Part shown: positions 53,624 to 63,038 of the stretch, piece after piece
How positions within the stretch are numbered: the first letter of the stretch is position 1
Layout of the letters: the number at the start of each line of letters is the position of its first letter
Source of the DNA: Ciceribacter sp. L1K22
GTDB taxonomy: Bacteria > Pseudomonadota > Alphaproteobacteria > Rhizobiales > Rhizobiaceae
Length of the DNA: 64,000 bases
Direction: 5' to 3'
Assembly: GCF_017599385.1 (NCBI RefSeq)
Contig: NZ_JAGFPK010000001.1
Coordinates: forward strand, 994,177 to 1,058,176
Position numbers and translations under genes: made by a program
The notes under the pieces: model-generated
The model's input: only the letters and a program-made list of their open reading frames with translations
What the model was told of the DNA's origin: nothing
The model's database searches: none

Positions 53624-54628
53624 ATGGTGAAATCCTTTCTTGCCTTGGCGACAGGCACGTTGATGGCCGGCTCCTGCCTTGCCAATGACACGATGGCGGA
53701 GGTGAAGGGTGGCGGACTTGTCTATGTCGTGTCGCCCGATGTCTCGATGGCCGAGGAGGATTTGTTCATTTCGCCGACCAAGGTCACGGTCGACTATGTC
53801 TTCCGCAACCAGGGGGACGAAGATGTTGAGGCAACCATTGCCTTCCCCATGCCGGACATCAAGGGGGACCCAAATACGAACGTCGCCATTCCGGACTTTG
53901 AAGTGGATAATTTCCTTGGCTTTTCGGTAACCCAGGACGGAGAAGAGATCGAACCCGAGCTGCAGCAGCGTGTGTTGAGCGCGACTGGCGTCGATGTGAC
54001 CGACGAACTTACGGAACGCGGCGTCCCGCTGCTGCCAATGAGCGATGCCGCGCGCGCCGCTCTTGCCGAGCTTCCGGAGGACGTTCTGGCGGACTGGCTC
54101 GTTCGCGGTATTATCATGAAGGATGAGTATGATGCCGGCAATGGCTGGGAAAGCCATCCGACTCCGATCTGGACGCTGCGTTCGGTATATCACTGGCGCA
54201 CGACATTCCCGGCCGGCGAGGACGTCAACGTCCATCACGAATACAAACCCGGCGTCGGTGGCACGACCGCAATCAGCTTCCTGTATGACGGGAAGCCGAA
54301 CGACTACAACTTCGAGGACTACAAGACCCGCTATTGCATGGACGATGGCTTTGTCCGCACCGCCACCAAACTCCAGAAGGCGTCGGAGGGAGGCCAGGGA
54401 CCTTATTACATGGAGCAATGGCTGTCCTACATCCTGACGACCGGCGGGAACTGGGCGGGTTCGATCGGCAAGTTCCGCCTGACGGTCGACAAGGGTTCGG
54501 AGAAGAGTTTCATCTCGTTCTGCGGCAAGAATGTGAAGAAGACCGGGCCGACGACCTTCGAGATGACGGCGACGGATTTCTTCCCCGAAAAGGACCTGCA
54601 ATTTCTTCTGCTTGTCCCGGTTGAGTAA
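53624..54628 (+). CDS. DUF4424 family secreted protein
   Basis: A 334-residue protein with a signal peptide (residues 1-20, MVKSFLALATGTLMAGSCLA). The mature part begins NDTMAEVKGGGLVYV and contains SMAEEDLFISPTKVTVDYVFRNQGDEDVEATIAFPMPDI near residues 42-80, the recognisable start of DUF4424. Further on, WRTTFPAGEDVNVHHEYKP near residue 193 and the C-terminal FEMTATDFFPEKDLQFLLL. Predicted periplasmic beta-sandwich. The function is unknown. A GGGGGAC ribosome site supports ATG 53624. It is monocistronic, upstream of a chemoreceptor. Confidence 0.85.
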   Translation: MVKSFLALATGTLMAGSCLANDTMAEVKGGGLVYVVSPDVSMAEEDLFISPTKVTVDYVFRNQGDEDVEATIAFPMPDIKGDPNTNVAIPDFEVDNFLGFSVTQDGEEIEPELQQRVLSATGVDVTDELTERGVPLLPMSDAARAALAELPEDVLADWLVRGIIMKDEYDAGNGWESHPTPIWTLRSVYHWRTTFPAGEDVNVHHEYKPGVGGTTAISFLYDGKPNDYNFEDYKTRYCMDDGFVRTATKLQKASEGGQGPYYMEQWLSYILTTGGNWAGSIGKFRLTVDKGSEKSFISFCGKNVKKTGPTTFEMTATDFFPEKDLQFLLLVPVE

Positions 54629-54787
54629 ACGGCTCGATCTCTTCATCTGCTAACCAAATGATAACGGCACGCGGCTTTAATGGCGCCGGTGGAGCGCGCG
54701 CCCGCGTTCACCGGATGCCAGACACGCCGGTGGCTCAAGCGTCCGGGTGAACAGTGGCAGCGATATCGGCCGTCTGGTTCCTTCCTG

Positions 54788-56716
54788 ATGAGTAATCCCA
54801 TGTCGTTGAAAAACCTTTCCCTGAGCAAGAAGCTGATCCTGACGTTCGTCGGCATCATGGCGAGCTGCTTCCTGGCAACCGCCATTGTCTTCGTCGAGCA
54901 GTACCGAGCGCGTCTTGCCTCCGAAGAACTGGTGAAATCGGAACAGATTCTGGCCCAGTCGGACCTGGCGCTCGAGGCAATGCTCGAGCAGGTCGCGAAC
55001 CAGCGCGGTTTCCTCCTGCTTGGCAGCGACAGCACCTACAATGGCGTCCTGGCGAATCGTGAGAAGATGCTGACCAATCTCGCGGAGGCGAAGCGGGTCG
55101 CGGCCGGCGAGCCAGCGATCATCGCTTCGCTGGATGCTATGCAGCAGGCTGCGGATGCCTTCCACAACCAGCTGACCGTCCCTCAGCTTGCCGCCCGTAA
55201 GGCAGGCGCGCCGCTGGATGACGTTACAGAACTCGGCCATGATGCGGGTGGGCAGATCGATGCATTCCGCAGCGAAGCGGCGAAGATTAAGGAGCTGGTT
55301 GGTCAGCTCTCCGCCAGGAACCATGCCGCCCTCGAAAGCGCGCACTTTCAGTTGCAGATGGCGCTTCTGGTTGGCGGCGGTATCGCAGGTGTTGTCGCCG
55401 TCGTGCTGATCTGGCTCCTCGCCGGCGCCATCGTCACACCGATCGTTGGCATGACGCAAGCCATGACCCGCCTGGCGTCCGGTGACCACAATGTTGAGGT
55501 TCCGGCTCTCGATCGCGGCGACGAGGTCGGCCAGATGGCAAAGGCCGTCGTCGTCTTCAAGGACGCCGCCGTCGAAAAGCTTCGCCTGTCCAACGAAACC
55601 GAGGCCATGCGCGCCGCTTCCGAAGAGGAGCGCCGGCGCGCTGAAGCCGAGAAGGCGAGGGAAGCCGCCGAGGTGACCTTTGCGGTCGATAACCTTGCGC
55701 GCGGCCTGTCGGCCCTCGCTGACGGCAACGTGGCCTATCGTCTCAATGAGCCGTTTACCGGCCGGCTTGATGAGTTGCGCACCAACTTCAACGCCTCCCT
55801 CGACAAGCTTCTGTCCGCCCTGACCGCTGTCGGGCAGACGGCATCGGCAATCAATGCCGGCGCCGCTGAGATTCGCTCCGCCACCAACGACCTTGCCAAG
55901 CGCACCGAGCAGCAGGCCGCGTCGATCGAGCAGACGGCGGCCGCACTCGAAGAGGTCACGACGACGACCAAGGACAATGCCGCGCGCGCCGAGAATGTTG
56001 GCCACCTCGTGACCACCACCCGCACAGGCGCCGAACGATCCGGCGAGGTTGTTCGCAACGCGGTGGCTGCCATGACGGAGATCGAGACATCCTCCGGCGA
56101 GATCGGAAACATCATCGGCGTGATCGAGGACATTGCCTTCCAGACCAATCTGCTTGCGCTGAACGCAGGCGTCGAAGCGGCGCGCGCCGGAGAAGCAGGC
56201 AAGGGCTTCGCTGTCGTGGCTCAGGAGGTGCGCGCGCTCGCCGAACGGTCCGCGAATGCCGCCAAGGAAATCAAAACGCTGATCGCCAAATCCAGCGAAA
56301 ACGTCGGCAACGGCGTTACGCTCGTTGGAGAAACGGGACGGGAGCTCGAAAAGATCGTCGCAGCCGTTCAGGATATCAGCGAACACGTGGCTGCCATCGT
56401 CACCTCCAGCCGCGAGCAGTCGACCGGCCTTTCCGAGATCAACAGTGCCGTCAACGCGATGGATCATGGCACGCAGCAGAACGCGGCCATGGTCGAGGAA
56501 CAGACCGCCGCAAGCCACGGCCTTGCGTCCCAGGCGGAGGCACTGGCCGACCTGCTGCGTCAGTTCAAGCTCGCCGAAGGTGCCATCGGCACGCGTCCCG
56601 CGGCTGCCAGATCGTCTGCTCCGACCTCACCCGCAGGCGCTCTCACCAACCGCGTCGCCCGAGCCTTCTCCGGTGGTTCCGCGGCGGCGGTGAAGCAGGA
56701 ATGGTCGGAGTTCTGA
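54788..56716 (+). CDS. Methyl-accepting chemotaxis protein with C-terminal CheR/CheB tether
   Basis: A 642-residue chemoreceptor. First transmembrane helix near residues 14-34, a periplasmic four-helix-type sensor ([20 protein letters not shown] near residue 75), second transmembrane helix near residues 195-220, then HAMP, and the conserved signalling tip [41 protein letters not shown]. It ends QEWSEF, matching the W-x-x-F pentapeptide that binds CheR or CheB; the two MCPs at 20.6-24.6 kb lack it. The linker before it is Ala/Ser/Pro-rich, as a flexible tether should be. The ligand is unknown. ATG 54788 is chosen; 54800 is possible. Confidence 0.93.
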   Translation: MSNPMSLKNLSLSKKLILTFVGIMASCFLATAIVFVEQYRARLASEELVKSEQILAQSDLALEAMLEQVANQRGFLLLGSDSTYNGVLANREKMLTNLAEAKRVAAGEPAIIASLDAMQQAADAFHNQLTVPQLAARKAGAPLDDVTELGHDAGGQIDAFRSEAAKIKELVGQLSARNHAALESAHFQLQMALLVGGGIAGVVAVVLIWLLAGAIVTPIVGMTQAMTRLASGDHNVEVPALDRGDEVGQMAKAVVVFKDAAVEKLRLSNETEAMRAASEEERRRAEAEKAREAAEVTFAVDNLARGLSALADGNVAYRLNEPFTGRLDELRTNFNASLDKLLSALTAVGQTASAINAGAAEIRSATNDLAKRTEQQAASIEQTAAALEEVTTTTKDNAARAENVGHLVTTTRTGAERSGEVVRNAVAAMTEIETSSGEIGNIIGVIEDIAFQTNLLALNAGVEAARAGEAGKGFAVVAQEVRALAERSANAAKEIKTLIAKSSENVGNGVTLVGETGRELEKIVAAVQDISEHVAAIVTSSREQSTGLSEINSAVNAMDHGTQQNAAMVEEQTAASHGLASQAEALADLLRQFKLAEGAIGTRPAAARSSAPTSPAGALTNRVARAFSGGSAAAVKQEWSEF

Positions 56717-56738
56717 CCACAGAGCTGAAACGCAAAAA

Positions 56739-56765
56739 AAAAAGCCGGGTTCGAGCCGGCTTTTT
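56739..56765. terminator. Bidirectional terminator after the chemoreceptor
   Basis: Arms AAAAAGCCGG/CCGGCTTTTT with a 7-base loop between the plus-strand chemoreceptor gene and the convergent DUF2188 gene; flanked by long A and T runs. Confidence 0.85.
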
Positions 56766-56783
56766 CATTTCTTAACAATGGCG

Positions 56784-57032
56784 TCAGACGTCATCCTCAA
56801 CATCGGTAACGGGTCTGTCTGCACCGTCGGCGTGTTCACTCCGCCACTGTCCGCTTTCATCCTGATAGCTGATCTCAGCGTCGCTCCCGGAAAGCCGGTG
56901 CTCAGCTGCTGCGACCCGAGCTGCTTCCAGGGCTTCCTCATGCGTGGGAAACGGTTCCGAGTAGACGTCGTCCACCCGGTAAGCATAACCATCGTCATGG
57001 GCAACCACGTGGTAGACGACCTCGCTCATCAC
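56784..57032 (-). CDS. DUF2188 small protein
   Basis: An 82-residue protein (MMSEVVYHVVAHDDGYAYRVDD...). The core HVVAHDDGYAYRVDDVYSEPFPTHEEALEAARVAAAEH matches the DUF2188 layout (an N-terminal strand pair and one helix). Such proteins are found in many stress-inducible loci, but their role is unknown. Acidic C-terminus. It follows 8 bp after the helical protein gene ending at 57041, so both are likely one transcript. Start 57032 or 57029. Confidence 0.8.
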   Translation of the reverse strand: MMSEVVYHVVAHDDGYAYRVDDVYSEPFPTHEEALEAARVAAAEHRLSGSDAEISYQDESGQWRSEHADGADRPVTDVEDDV

Positions 57033-57040
57033 GACGCCCC

Positions 57041-57376
57041 TCAGTTCCAGCGCCAGCGGGAATCACGTTCCGGGGTATGGCCTTGGCCGAGCAGGTAGCC
57101 GATGACACCACCAATGAGGCCGATGGTCAGCAGGGCTGTCGATGTGGCAGTGGGATGTTCCCGGGCGATGCTCGCCACGCTGCTGGCTTCGTCACGCGCA
57201 TAGGACGCGGCGTTGCGGGCGCGGTCGGAGGCCTGACGCATCGCGATGCTGCCGCGTTCGCGGATATCGTCCGCTGCAGTGCGGCCCTCTGTTCCGATCA
57301 TGTCCTTGAAATGTAGAACCTGCGCTTCGAGGCTCTTCAGTTCCTTCATCAGGTCGCGATTGTTCAGGCTCGCCAT
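57041..57376 (-). CDS. DUF883/YqjD-like membrane-anchored protein
   Basis: A 111-residue protein with a long amphipathic alpha-helical N-terminus (MASLNNRDLMKELKSLEAQVLHFKDMIG...) and a repeated Ala/Arg-rich helix (RARNAASYARDEASSVASIAREHP), then one C-terminal transmembrane helix near residues 80-97 (LLTIGLIGGVIGYLLGQG). This fits ElaB/YqjD-type ribosome-associated inner-membrane proteins, seen mainly in stationary phase. The family assignment is moderate. Together with the DUF2188 gene it forms a two-gene unit. Confidence 0.7.
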   Translation of the reverse strand: MASLNNRDLMKELKSLEAQVLHFKDMIGTEGRTAADDIRERGSIAMRQASDRARNAASYARDEASSVASIAREHPTATSTALLTIGLIGGVIGYLLGQGHTPERDSRWRWN

Positions 57377-57448
57377 TTGGATGTCTCCTGTCGTTGAAAA
57401 ACTCGACAGGGGAACGCAACGAACTCTCGATTGTTCCGCCTTACGGCG

Positions 57449-59368
57449 TCAACGAAGGACGCCGAGCCCGCGCTCGGTACCGGCCAAGGCGGCGAACACC
57501 TTGGATACGATGGCGGGGCTATCGAGCCCGGCCTTGGCATACATCGTTTCCGGCTTGGCCTGATCCATCCAGATATCCGGCATGACCATCGAGCGCACCT
57601 TGAGGCCGTTGTCGAGCAGGCCTTCATTCGCGAGGAAGTGCAGCACCTGCGAACCGAAGCCGCCGACCGACCCTTCCTCGACTGTAATTAGCACGGCGTG
57701 CTCGCGCGCAAGACGTCGTACCAGGTCGTCGTCGAGCGGCTTGGCGAAGCGGGCATCGGCGACGGTGGTCGAAAGACCGGCGGCATCGAGATCCTCGGCC
57801 GCCAGCAGGCAATCCGCGAGCCGCGTGCCGAACGACAGCAGCGCCACCTTCGTACCTTCCTTGACGATCCGCCCCTTGCCGATCTCGAGAATCTCGCCAC
57901 GTTCGGGCAATTGCACGCCAACACCTTCGCCGCGCGGATAGCGGAACGAGATCGGGCCGTCGTCGTAGGCGGCGGCGGTCCGCACCATATGCTTGAGTTC
58001 TGCTTCATCGGCTGCTGCCATTACGACGAAGCCGGGAAGGCAGGCGAGGAAGGCCGTATCGAAAGAGCCCGCGTGGGTCGGGCCGTCGGCGCCGACGAAA
58101 CCGGCGCGATCGATCGGAAACCGTACCGGCAGCCCTTGGATCGCGACGTCGTGCACCACCTGATCGTAGCCACGCTGCAGGAAGGTCGAATAGATCGCGC
58201 AGAACGGCTTGTAGCCTTCGGCCGCGAGGCCGGCGGCGAACGTCACCGCGTGTTGTTCCGCGATGCCGACATCGAAGGTCCGGGCGGGAAATACCTCTTG
58301 CAGCTTGTCGAGGCCCGTGCCGGACGGCATGGCCGCCGTGATGCCGACGATCTTGTCGTCATGCGTGGCCTCCTGCACCAGCGCTTCTCCGAAAACCGCC
58401 GTATAGCTCGGCGCGTTCGGCTTTGCCTTGGCCTGCGTTCCGGTAATGACGTCGAACTTGTTGACCCCATGATACTTGTCGGCCGCGGCCTCGGCTGGCG
58501 GATAGCCCTTGCCCTTCTGGGTCACCACGTGGATCAGCACCGGGCCCTTGCCGTTATCGCGGACATTGCGCAGCACGGGCAGCAGGTGTTCGAAGGAATG
58601 TCCGTCGATCGGTCCGATATGGTAGAAACCCATCTCCTCGAACATCGTGCCGCCTGTCACGTAGCCGCGAGCATGCTCGACCGCACGGGTAATCGCCCGG
58701 TCTATGTTCTTGCCGAGATAGGCTGTCAGCTTCTTGCCGAACTCGCGGAAGCCCATATAGGTCCGCCCGGAGGCAAGGCGCGCGAGATATGCGCTCATGG
58801 CCCCCGTTGGCGGGGCGATCGACATGTCGTTGTCGTTGAGGATGACGATCAGTCGCGCGTCGAGCGCACCCGCATTGTTCAGCGCCTCGTAGGCCATGCC
58901 GGCACTCAGGGCGCCGTCTCCGATCACGGCGATGACCTTTCTGTCGGTCTTTGAAAGATCGGCCGCAACCGCCATGCCGAGACCGGCGGAGATCGATGTG
59001 GAGGAGTGCGCCGCGCCAAACGGATCGTATTTGCTCTCCGCACGCTTGGTGAAGCCGGACAGCCCGTCTTCCTGGCGCAAGGTCCTGATACGGTCCCGGC
59101 GGCCGGTGAGAATCTTGTGCGGATAACACTGGTGGCCGACGTCGAAGATCAGCCGGTCATCGGGCGTGTTGAAGACCTTGTGGATCGCGATCGTCAGTTC
59201 CACGACGCCGAGACCTGCGCCCAGATGCCCGCCCGTTTTCGACACGGCGTCGATCATCTCGTCGCGCACTTCGCGGGCAAGCTGCGGCAGATCCTTGTCC
59301 TCGACAGCGCGAAGATCGGCGGGCAGCTTCACCGTGTCCAGGAGCGGCGTATCGGGAAGGGATGTCAC
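57449..59368 (-). CDS. dxs: 1-deoxy-D-xylulose-5-phosphate synthase
   Basis: A 639-residue thiamine-diphosphate enzyme that joins pyruvate and glyceraldehyde 3-phosphate to start the MEP isoprenoid pathway. Motifs: [17 protein letters not shown] near residue 76, [18 protein letters not shown] near residue 152 (ThDP-binding GDG...N), and [18 protein letters not shown] near residue 430. Length matches the family. It is transcribed with no gene closely behind it in this window, unlike the common dxs-tlyA arrangement. IspE of the same pathway is at 1.8 kb. Confidence 0.97.
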   Translation of the reverse strand: MTSLPDTPLLDTVKLPADLRAVEDKDLPQLAREVRDEMIDAVSKTGGHLGAGLGVVELTIAIHKVFNTPDDRLIFDVGHQCYPHKILTGRRDRIRTLRQEDGLSGFTKRAESKYDPFGAAHSSTSISAGLGMAVAADLSKTDRKVIAVIGDGALSAGMAYEALNNAGALDARLIVILNDNDMSIAPPTGAMSAYLARLASGRTYMGFREFGKKLTAYLGKNIDRAITRAVEHARGYVTGGTMFEEMGFYHIGPIDGHSFEHLLPVLRNVRDNGKGPVLIHVVTQKGKGYPPAEAAADKYHGVNKFDVITGTQAKAKPNAPSYTAVFGEALVQEATHDDKIVGITAAMPSGTGLDKLQEVFPARTFDVGIAEQHAVTFAAGLAAEGYKPFCAIYSTFLQRGYDQVVHDVAIQGLPVRFPIDRAGFVGADGPTHAGSFDTAFLACLPGFVVMAAADEAELKHMVRTAAAYDDGPISFRYPRGEGVGVQLPERGEILEIGKGRIVKEGTKVALLSFGTRLADCLLAAEDLDAAGLSTTVADARFAKPLDDDLVRRLAREHAVLITVEEGSVGGFGSQVLHFLANEGLLDNGLKVRSMVMPDIWMDQAKPETMYAKAGLDSPAIVSKVFAALAGTERGLGVLR

Positions 59369-59460
59369 GGGCTCTTGCCTCTTTTTTGCGTCTTTCGGGT
59401 CGGCGATATCATCCCCTGACCATCAGGGCAAATCTTCGGCACCAACCGCTTATATAGACG

Positions 59461-60387
59461 TCAAAAGCCCTCGGGCAAAGGCACGAATTCCTCTTCGTCA
59501 CCCGGTACGATGTCGAAGCGTCCGGTTCTCCACTCTTCCTTCGCCTGTTCGATCCGCTCTTTTGAGGACGAGACGAAGTTCCACCAGATGTATCGCTTGG
59601 AGTTCAGCGCCGCGCCCCCGAAGAGCATCACGTGACAGCCTTGGGCGCCTCCTTCCAGCGTGATAGGATCGCCGGGGCGGAAGACGAGCAACTGGTCGGC
59701 CGCGAACCGGTCGCCGGCAACGACCAGTTCTCCGGATAGAATGTAGACGGCCCGTTCCTCCTGCGTCGCGTTGAAGGGAAAACGTCCGCCGGCAGTCAGC
59801 GTGACGTCCACGTAAAGCGTGTCGGAGAAGGCTTTGACCGGCGAACTCAAGCCCCCGGTCGAGCCGATCACGACGCGTCCTGTTGCCCCGTCCGCATCGA
59901 AATCCGGCATGGCGCTACGGGCTGTATGCGAAAAAGCTGGATCGATCTCCTCCTGCGCATCGGGCAAGGCGAGCCAGGTCTGCAGGCCGGAGATCGAGAG
60001 CGGCCCGCCGCGCAGGTTTTCCGGGGTACGTTCGGAATGCACGATGCCGCGGCCGGCGGTCATCAGATTGATGTCTCCGGGCTCGATCACCAGTTCTGTG
60101 CCGAGACTGTCGCGGTGCTTAATCTCGCCGTCGAAGAGATAGGTGACAGTCGAAAGCCCGATATGAGGATGCGGCTTCACATCGAGCGCCTCGCCCGGTT
60201 TCAGGATCGCCGGCCCCATTCTGTCAAAAAAAATGAAGGGACCGACAAGACGCCTTTTGGCGGTCGGCAACGCGCGCCGCACGGCAAAACCGCCGATATC
60301 GCTGGAGCGGGGAATGATCAGGTTCTCGATGGCATCGCAGGCGAACGCGTCGCCGGGCAGGGGGTCTTTTCCGGGAAAGAAGGACAT
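59461..60387 (-). CDS. Pirin family protein
   Basis: A 308-residue bicupin. The N-terminal cupin carries the metal-binding set in KPHPHIGLSTVTYLFDGEIKHRDSLG near residue 86 (two His and, farther on, a Glu/His). The second cupin is near residues 170-250 with GGRFPFNATQEERAVYILSGELVVAGDRF. Bacterial pirins are iron-binding proteins; some act as quercetin-type dioxygenases or regulators, and no function can be assigned here. Standalone gene, 73 bp upstream of the dxs promoter region. Confidence 0.88.
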   Translation of the reverse strand: MSFFPGKDPLPGDAFACDAIENLIIPRSSDIGGFAVRRALPTAKRRLVGPFIFFDRMGPAILKPGEALDVKPHPHIGLSTVTYLFDGEIKHRDSLGTELVIEPGDINLMTAGRGIVHSERTPENLRGGPLSISGLQTWLALPDAQEEIDPAFSHTARSAMPDFDADGATGRVVIGSTGGLSSPVKAFSDTLYVDVTLTAGGRFPFNATQEERAVYILSGELVVAGDRFAADQLLVFRPGDPITLEGGAQGCHVMLFGGAALNSKRYIWWNFVSSSKERIEQAKEEWRTGRFDIVPGDEEEFVPLPEGF

Positions 60388-60491
60388 GATGCACCTCGTG
60401 TTTCAGCTGCGGTGAGACTAACACGTCGCGACGGCCGACATAGTGCCCTGCGGCGGAACGGTGTGTCTTCAGACACGCACCGGAGTGCTGT

Positions 60492-60854
60492 TCATTTCGA
60501 ACAGGGCGTGATCACGCTGTCCTCGCCGGGCTTCTCTCCAAGCGTCAGGCATCCCTGTGAATGGCACAGTCGCCAGCCCCCGACCGTCGCGCCCGACGAT
60601 GCCAGTCGGAGCTCCGGGATGGTGGGAAGCTTGGGCGCCCAAGTCCACCAGCCGTTTTCCAACCGGGCATTCTCTCCAGGTTCCATGCCGGCTCCTGAAC
60701 CTTTGACCGACGCCATCTGCAATTCCAGGCCCGCCTCAGTCACGACCCAGTTCTCTCTCCATTCGATCCTCTCGACGGAATGAACCCACGAGAGAGAGAA
60801 GGCTACTGCCGGTATGACAATGGCTTTTCCGGCGATTGCGATGCAGAGGCTCAT
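60492..60854 (-). CDS. DUF1850 protein of a TRAP transporter operon
   Basis: A 120-residue protein with a hydrophobic N-terminal segment (residues 3-20), then FSLSWVHSVERIEWRENWVV near residue 18 and the GSGAGMEPGENARLENGWW segment near residue 52, both hallmarks of DUF1850. It is encoded typically next to fused TRAP permease genes. The gene overlaps the permease gene by 4 bp (ATGA), so it is translated with it. Its role in the transporter is unknown, perhaps periplasmic and accessory. Confidence 0.82.
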   Translation of the reverse strand: MSLCIAIAGKAIVIPAVAFSLSWVHSVERIEWRENWVVTEAGLELQMASVKGSGAGMEPGENARLENGWWTWAPKLPTIPELRLASSGATVGGWRLCHSQGCLTLGEKPGEDSVITPCSK

Positions 60855-62959
60855 GCAACGCCTGTCGGAGGCGGGCCCGTTTCGGTCCGAACACCGTCAC
60901 GTCCCGGGAATTTCCAGGCGAGGAAGCCGAAGAGGAATACGAGTGCGAAGCCGATTTCGTCGGTGATCGGCATGGCGGCGACCAGGAAGAAGGCCGCCAT
61001 GACAGCGACGATCCGATGCAGCACCGGCAGCGGCGCGTTGAAATAGCCGATGACCGCCACGCCCCAAAGGCCGATGGACAGGCCGGCTTTTATGACAATG
61101 TAGATCACGGCGAGGGGATAGCCGATCGCGTTCGCAAGTGCCCCTCCATCCTGCAACATCAGCGCCGGCGTATAGACCGCCATGAACGGGATCACGAATC
61201 CGGCCGCCGCCACCTTCACTGCCTCAAGCGAAATCCTCAGCCCCGACTCCTTGGCAATGGGAGCAGCCGCGAAACAGGCCAGCGCCACCGGCGGCGTCAG
61301 GTCGGCGAGGATGCCGAAGTAGAAGACGAACATGTGGCTGACGATCAGCGGCACCCCGAGTTCCAGCAATGCGGGTCCGGCGATCGACGAGGTGATGATG
61401 TAGTTCGGGATCGTCGGGATACCCATGCCGAGCACGATGCAGGTGATCATGGTCAGCACCAGCGACAGGAAAAGACTGTGGGCTCCCACCGCGACCACGA
61501 ACTGGCCGAAGGTATTGGCGGCCCCGGTCAAAGTCATCGTTCCGACGATGATGCCGACCACCGCGCAGGCGATCCCGACCGGCAGCGCCGTCTTCGCCCC
61601 GTCCGCCAGACTGTCGACACTGAGCTTCAGCGCCTGCCGCCCTCCGGATGTCACCGCATTCCAGGCAATCAGGACCAGGATCGCGATCAGCACGGCATTG
61701 AACCCGTACCGGAAGAACGCGGCGCCGGCGATGCCGACGCCGATCCAGAAGATGGTTCGGATCACGATGTTCGGCAGGCCGAGCGCGATCGAACTGCCGA
61801 GCACCAGCAGTATGGTGAGCGCAAGCCCCGCTGTTCCGGCAAAGAGCGGCGTGTAGCCTGAGAACAGCAGCCAGACGAGCGCGATCAGCGGAAGCAGCAG
61901 ATACCATTGCTCGCGGATCGCCCGGAGTGGGGAGGGCAGTTGATCAGGGTCGAGCCCCATCAGACCGCGCTTGCCGGCCTCCAGGTGCACCATCCAGAAA
62001 ACCGAGGCGAAGTAGAGGATAGCCGGGATGAGGGCCGCCTTCACGATCTCGGCATATTCCACGCCCAGAGTCTCGGCCATGATGAATGCCACGGCGCCCA
62101 TGACCGGCGGCATGATCTGCCCGCCCATGGAAGATGTCGCCTCGACCCCGCCCGCGAAAGCCGGCCTGTAGCCGAAACGCTTCATCAGCGGGATGGTGAA
62201 CTGACCCGTCGTGACGACATTCGCCACGCCTGAACCCGAAATCGTTCCCATCAATCCCGAAGAGATGACCGAAACCTTGGCCGGTCCTCCGCGCTTGTGG
62301 CCTACGAGACCGAGCGAGACATCGGTGAAAAGCTTGATCATGCCGGCACGTTCGAGGAAGGAGCCGAACAGGATGAACAGAAAGATATAGGTCGACGACA
62401 CATAGGTCGGCACGCCGTAGATGCCCTCGGTGCCATAGGCCATGTGGTCGATCACCTGGGCGAAGTCGTAACCCCGGTGATTGAGCGGCGCCGGCAAATA
62501 TTGCCCGAAGAAGCAATAGGCGAGGAAGATACCGGAGATGATCGGCAGCGCCGGCCCCATGATCAGCCAGGAGGCGGCAAAAACGGTGAAGATTGCGACC
62601 ACGCCAAAATAGAGGTCCCTCGGTTCGAGGTCTCCGGCGCGGAATATCAGGTCCTCGTATTCGATGAACTGGTAGGCGGCGACAGCGACGCCCAACGCCG
62701 CGAGCAGCCAGGCGAGCGCCTTGAACAGCGCCCCTTGCCGAAGATTGGCCATGACCAGCGGAAAGCCGAGCAGCAGCAGGAAACCGACATGCAACGCCCG
62801 AACGACCTGGCTCGGCATGTCGATGAGATGGGCCGCCGTTGCGATCTGGAAGAGTGAGAAGACGATCGCTATGCCGTAGAGAAGCCTGCCTTCGATCGTT
62901 TCTGGAAACCGCTGTTCGTGACTGTCAGGCGTATTCGCCGCATCGGTTGAGGCGCTCAT
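60851..62959 (-). CDS. TRAP transporter fused permease (4TM/12TM, DctMQ type)
   Basis: A 702-residue protein with ~16 transmembrane helices. The small-subunit part is at the N-terminus (residues ~30-170) and the large DctM-like part follows, with conserved motifs GTISGSGVANVVTTGQFTIPLMKRFGY near residue 240 and GMGIPTIPNYIITSSIAGPAL near residue 520. This is the fused type that works with TAXI solute receptors, using an ion gradient. The substrate is unknown; dicarboxylates or amino acids are typical. It overlaps the DUF1850 gene and follows the TAXI receptor gene, with a hairpin in between. Confidence 0.93.
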   Translation of the reverse strand: MSASTDAANTPDSHEQRFPETIEGRLLYGIAIVFSLFQIATAAHLIDMPSQVVRALHVGFLLLLGFPLVMANLRQGALFKALAWLLAALGVAVAAYQFIEYEDLIFRAGDLEPRDLYFGVVAIFTVFAASWLIMGPALPIISGIFLAYCFFGQYLPAPLNHRGYDFAQVIDHMAYGTEGIYGVPTYVSSTYIFLFILFGSFLERAGMIKLFTDVSLGLVGHKRGGPAKVSVISSGLMGTISGSGVANVVTTGQFTIPLMKRFGYRPAFAGGVEATSSMGGQIMPPVMGAVAFIMAETLGVEYAEIVKAALIPAILYFASVFWMVHLEAGKRGLMGLDPDQLPSPLRAIREQWYLLLPLIALVWLLFSGYTPLFAGTAGLALTILLVLGSSIALGLPNIVIRTIFWIGVGIAGAAFFRYGFNAVLIAILVLIAWNAVTSGGRQALKLSVDSLADGAKTALPVGIACAVVGIIVGTMTLTGAANTFGQFVVAVGAHSLFLSLVLTMITCIVLGMGIPTIPNYIITSSIAGPALLELGVPLIVSHMFVFYFGILADLTPPVALACFAAAPIAKESGLRISLEAVKVAAAGFVIPFMAVYTPALMLQDGGALANAIGYPLAVIYIVIKAGLSIGLWGVAVIGYFNAPLPVLHRIVAVMAAFFLVAAMPITDEIGFALVFLFGFLAWKFPGRDGVRTETGPPPTGVA

Positions 62960-62990
62960 GGCAAACCCGTCGAAGGATAAGGCTGAGAAC

Positions 62991-63014
62991 CCGGGAGACC
63001 TGCGGGCCTCCCGG
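62991..63014 (-). other. Intercistronic hairpin between receptor and permease genes
   Basis: Seven-bp stem CCGGGAG/CTCCCGG with a 10-base loop between the TAXI receptor stop and the permease start. No U-tract follows. It may stabilise or partly end the receptor transcript so that more receptor than permease is made, as known for some binding-protein operons; inference. Confidence 0.4.
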
Positions 63015-63038
63015 AAGGATTTTCATCGGCCGCCGCGC

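Noticed and set aside
54677-56518. 613-codon frame opposite the chemoreceptor at 54.8 kb
   Set aside because: The opposite strand encodes a complete chemoreceptor with conserved signalling tip; the antisense frame is a by-product of Ala/Gly-rich codons.
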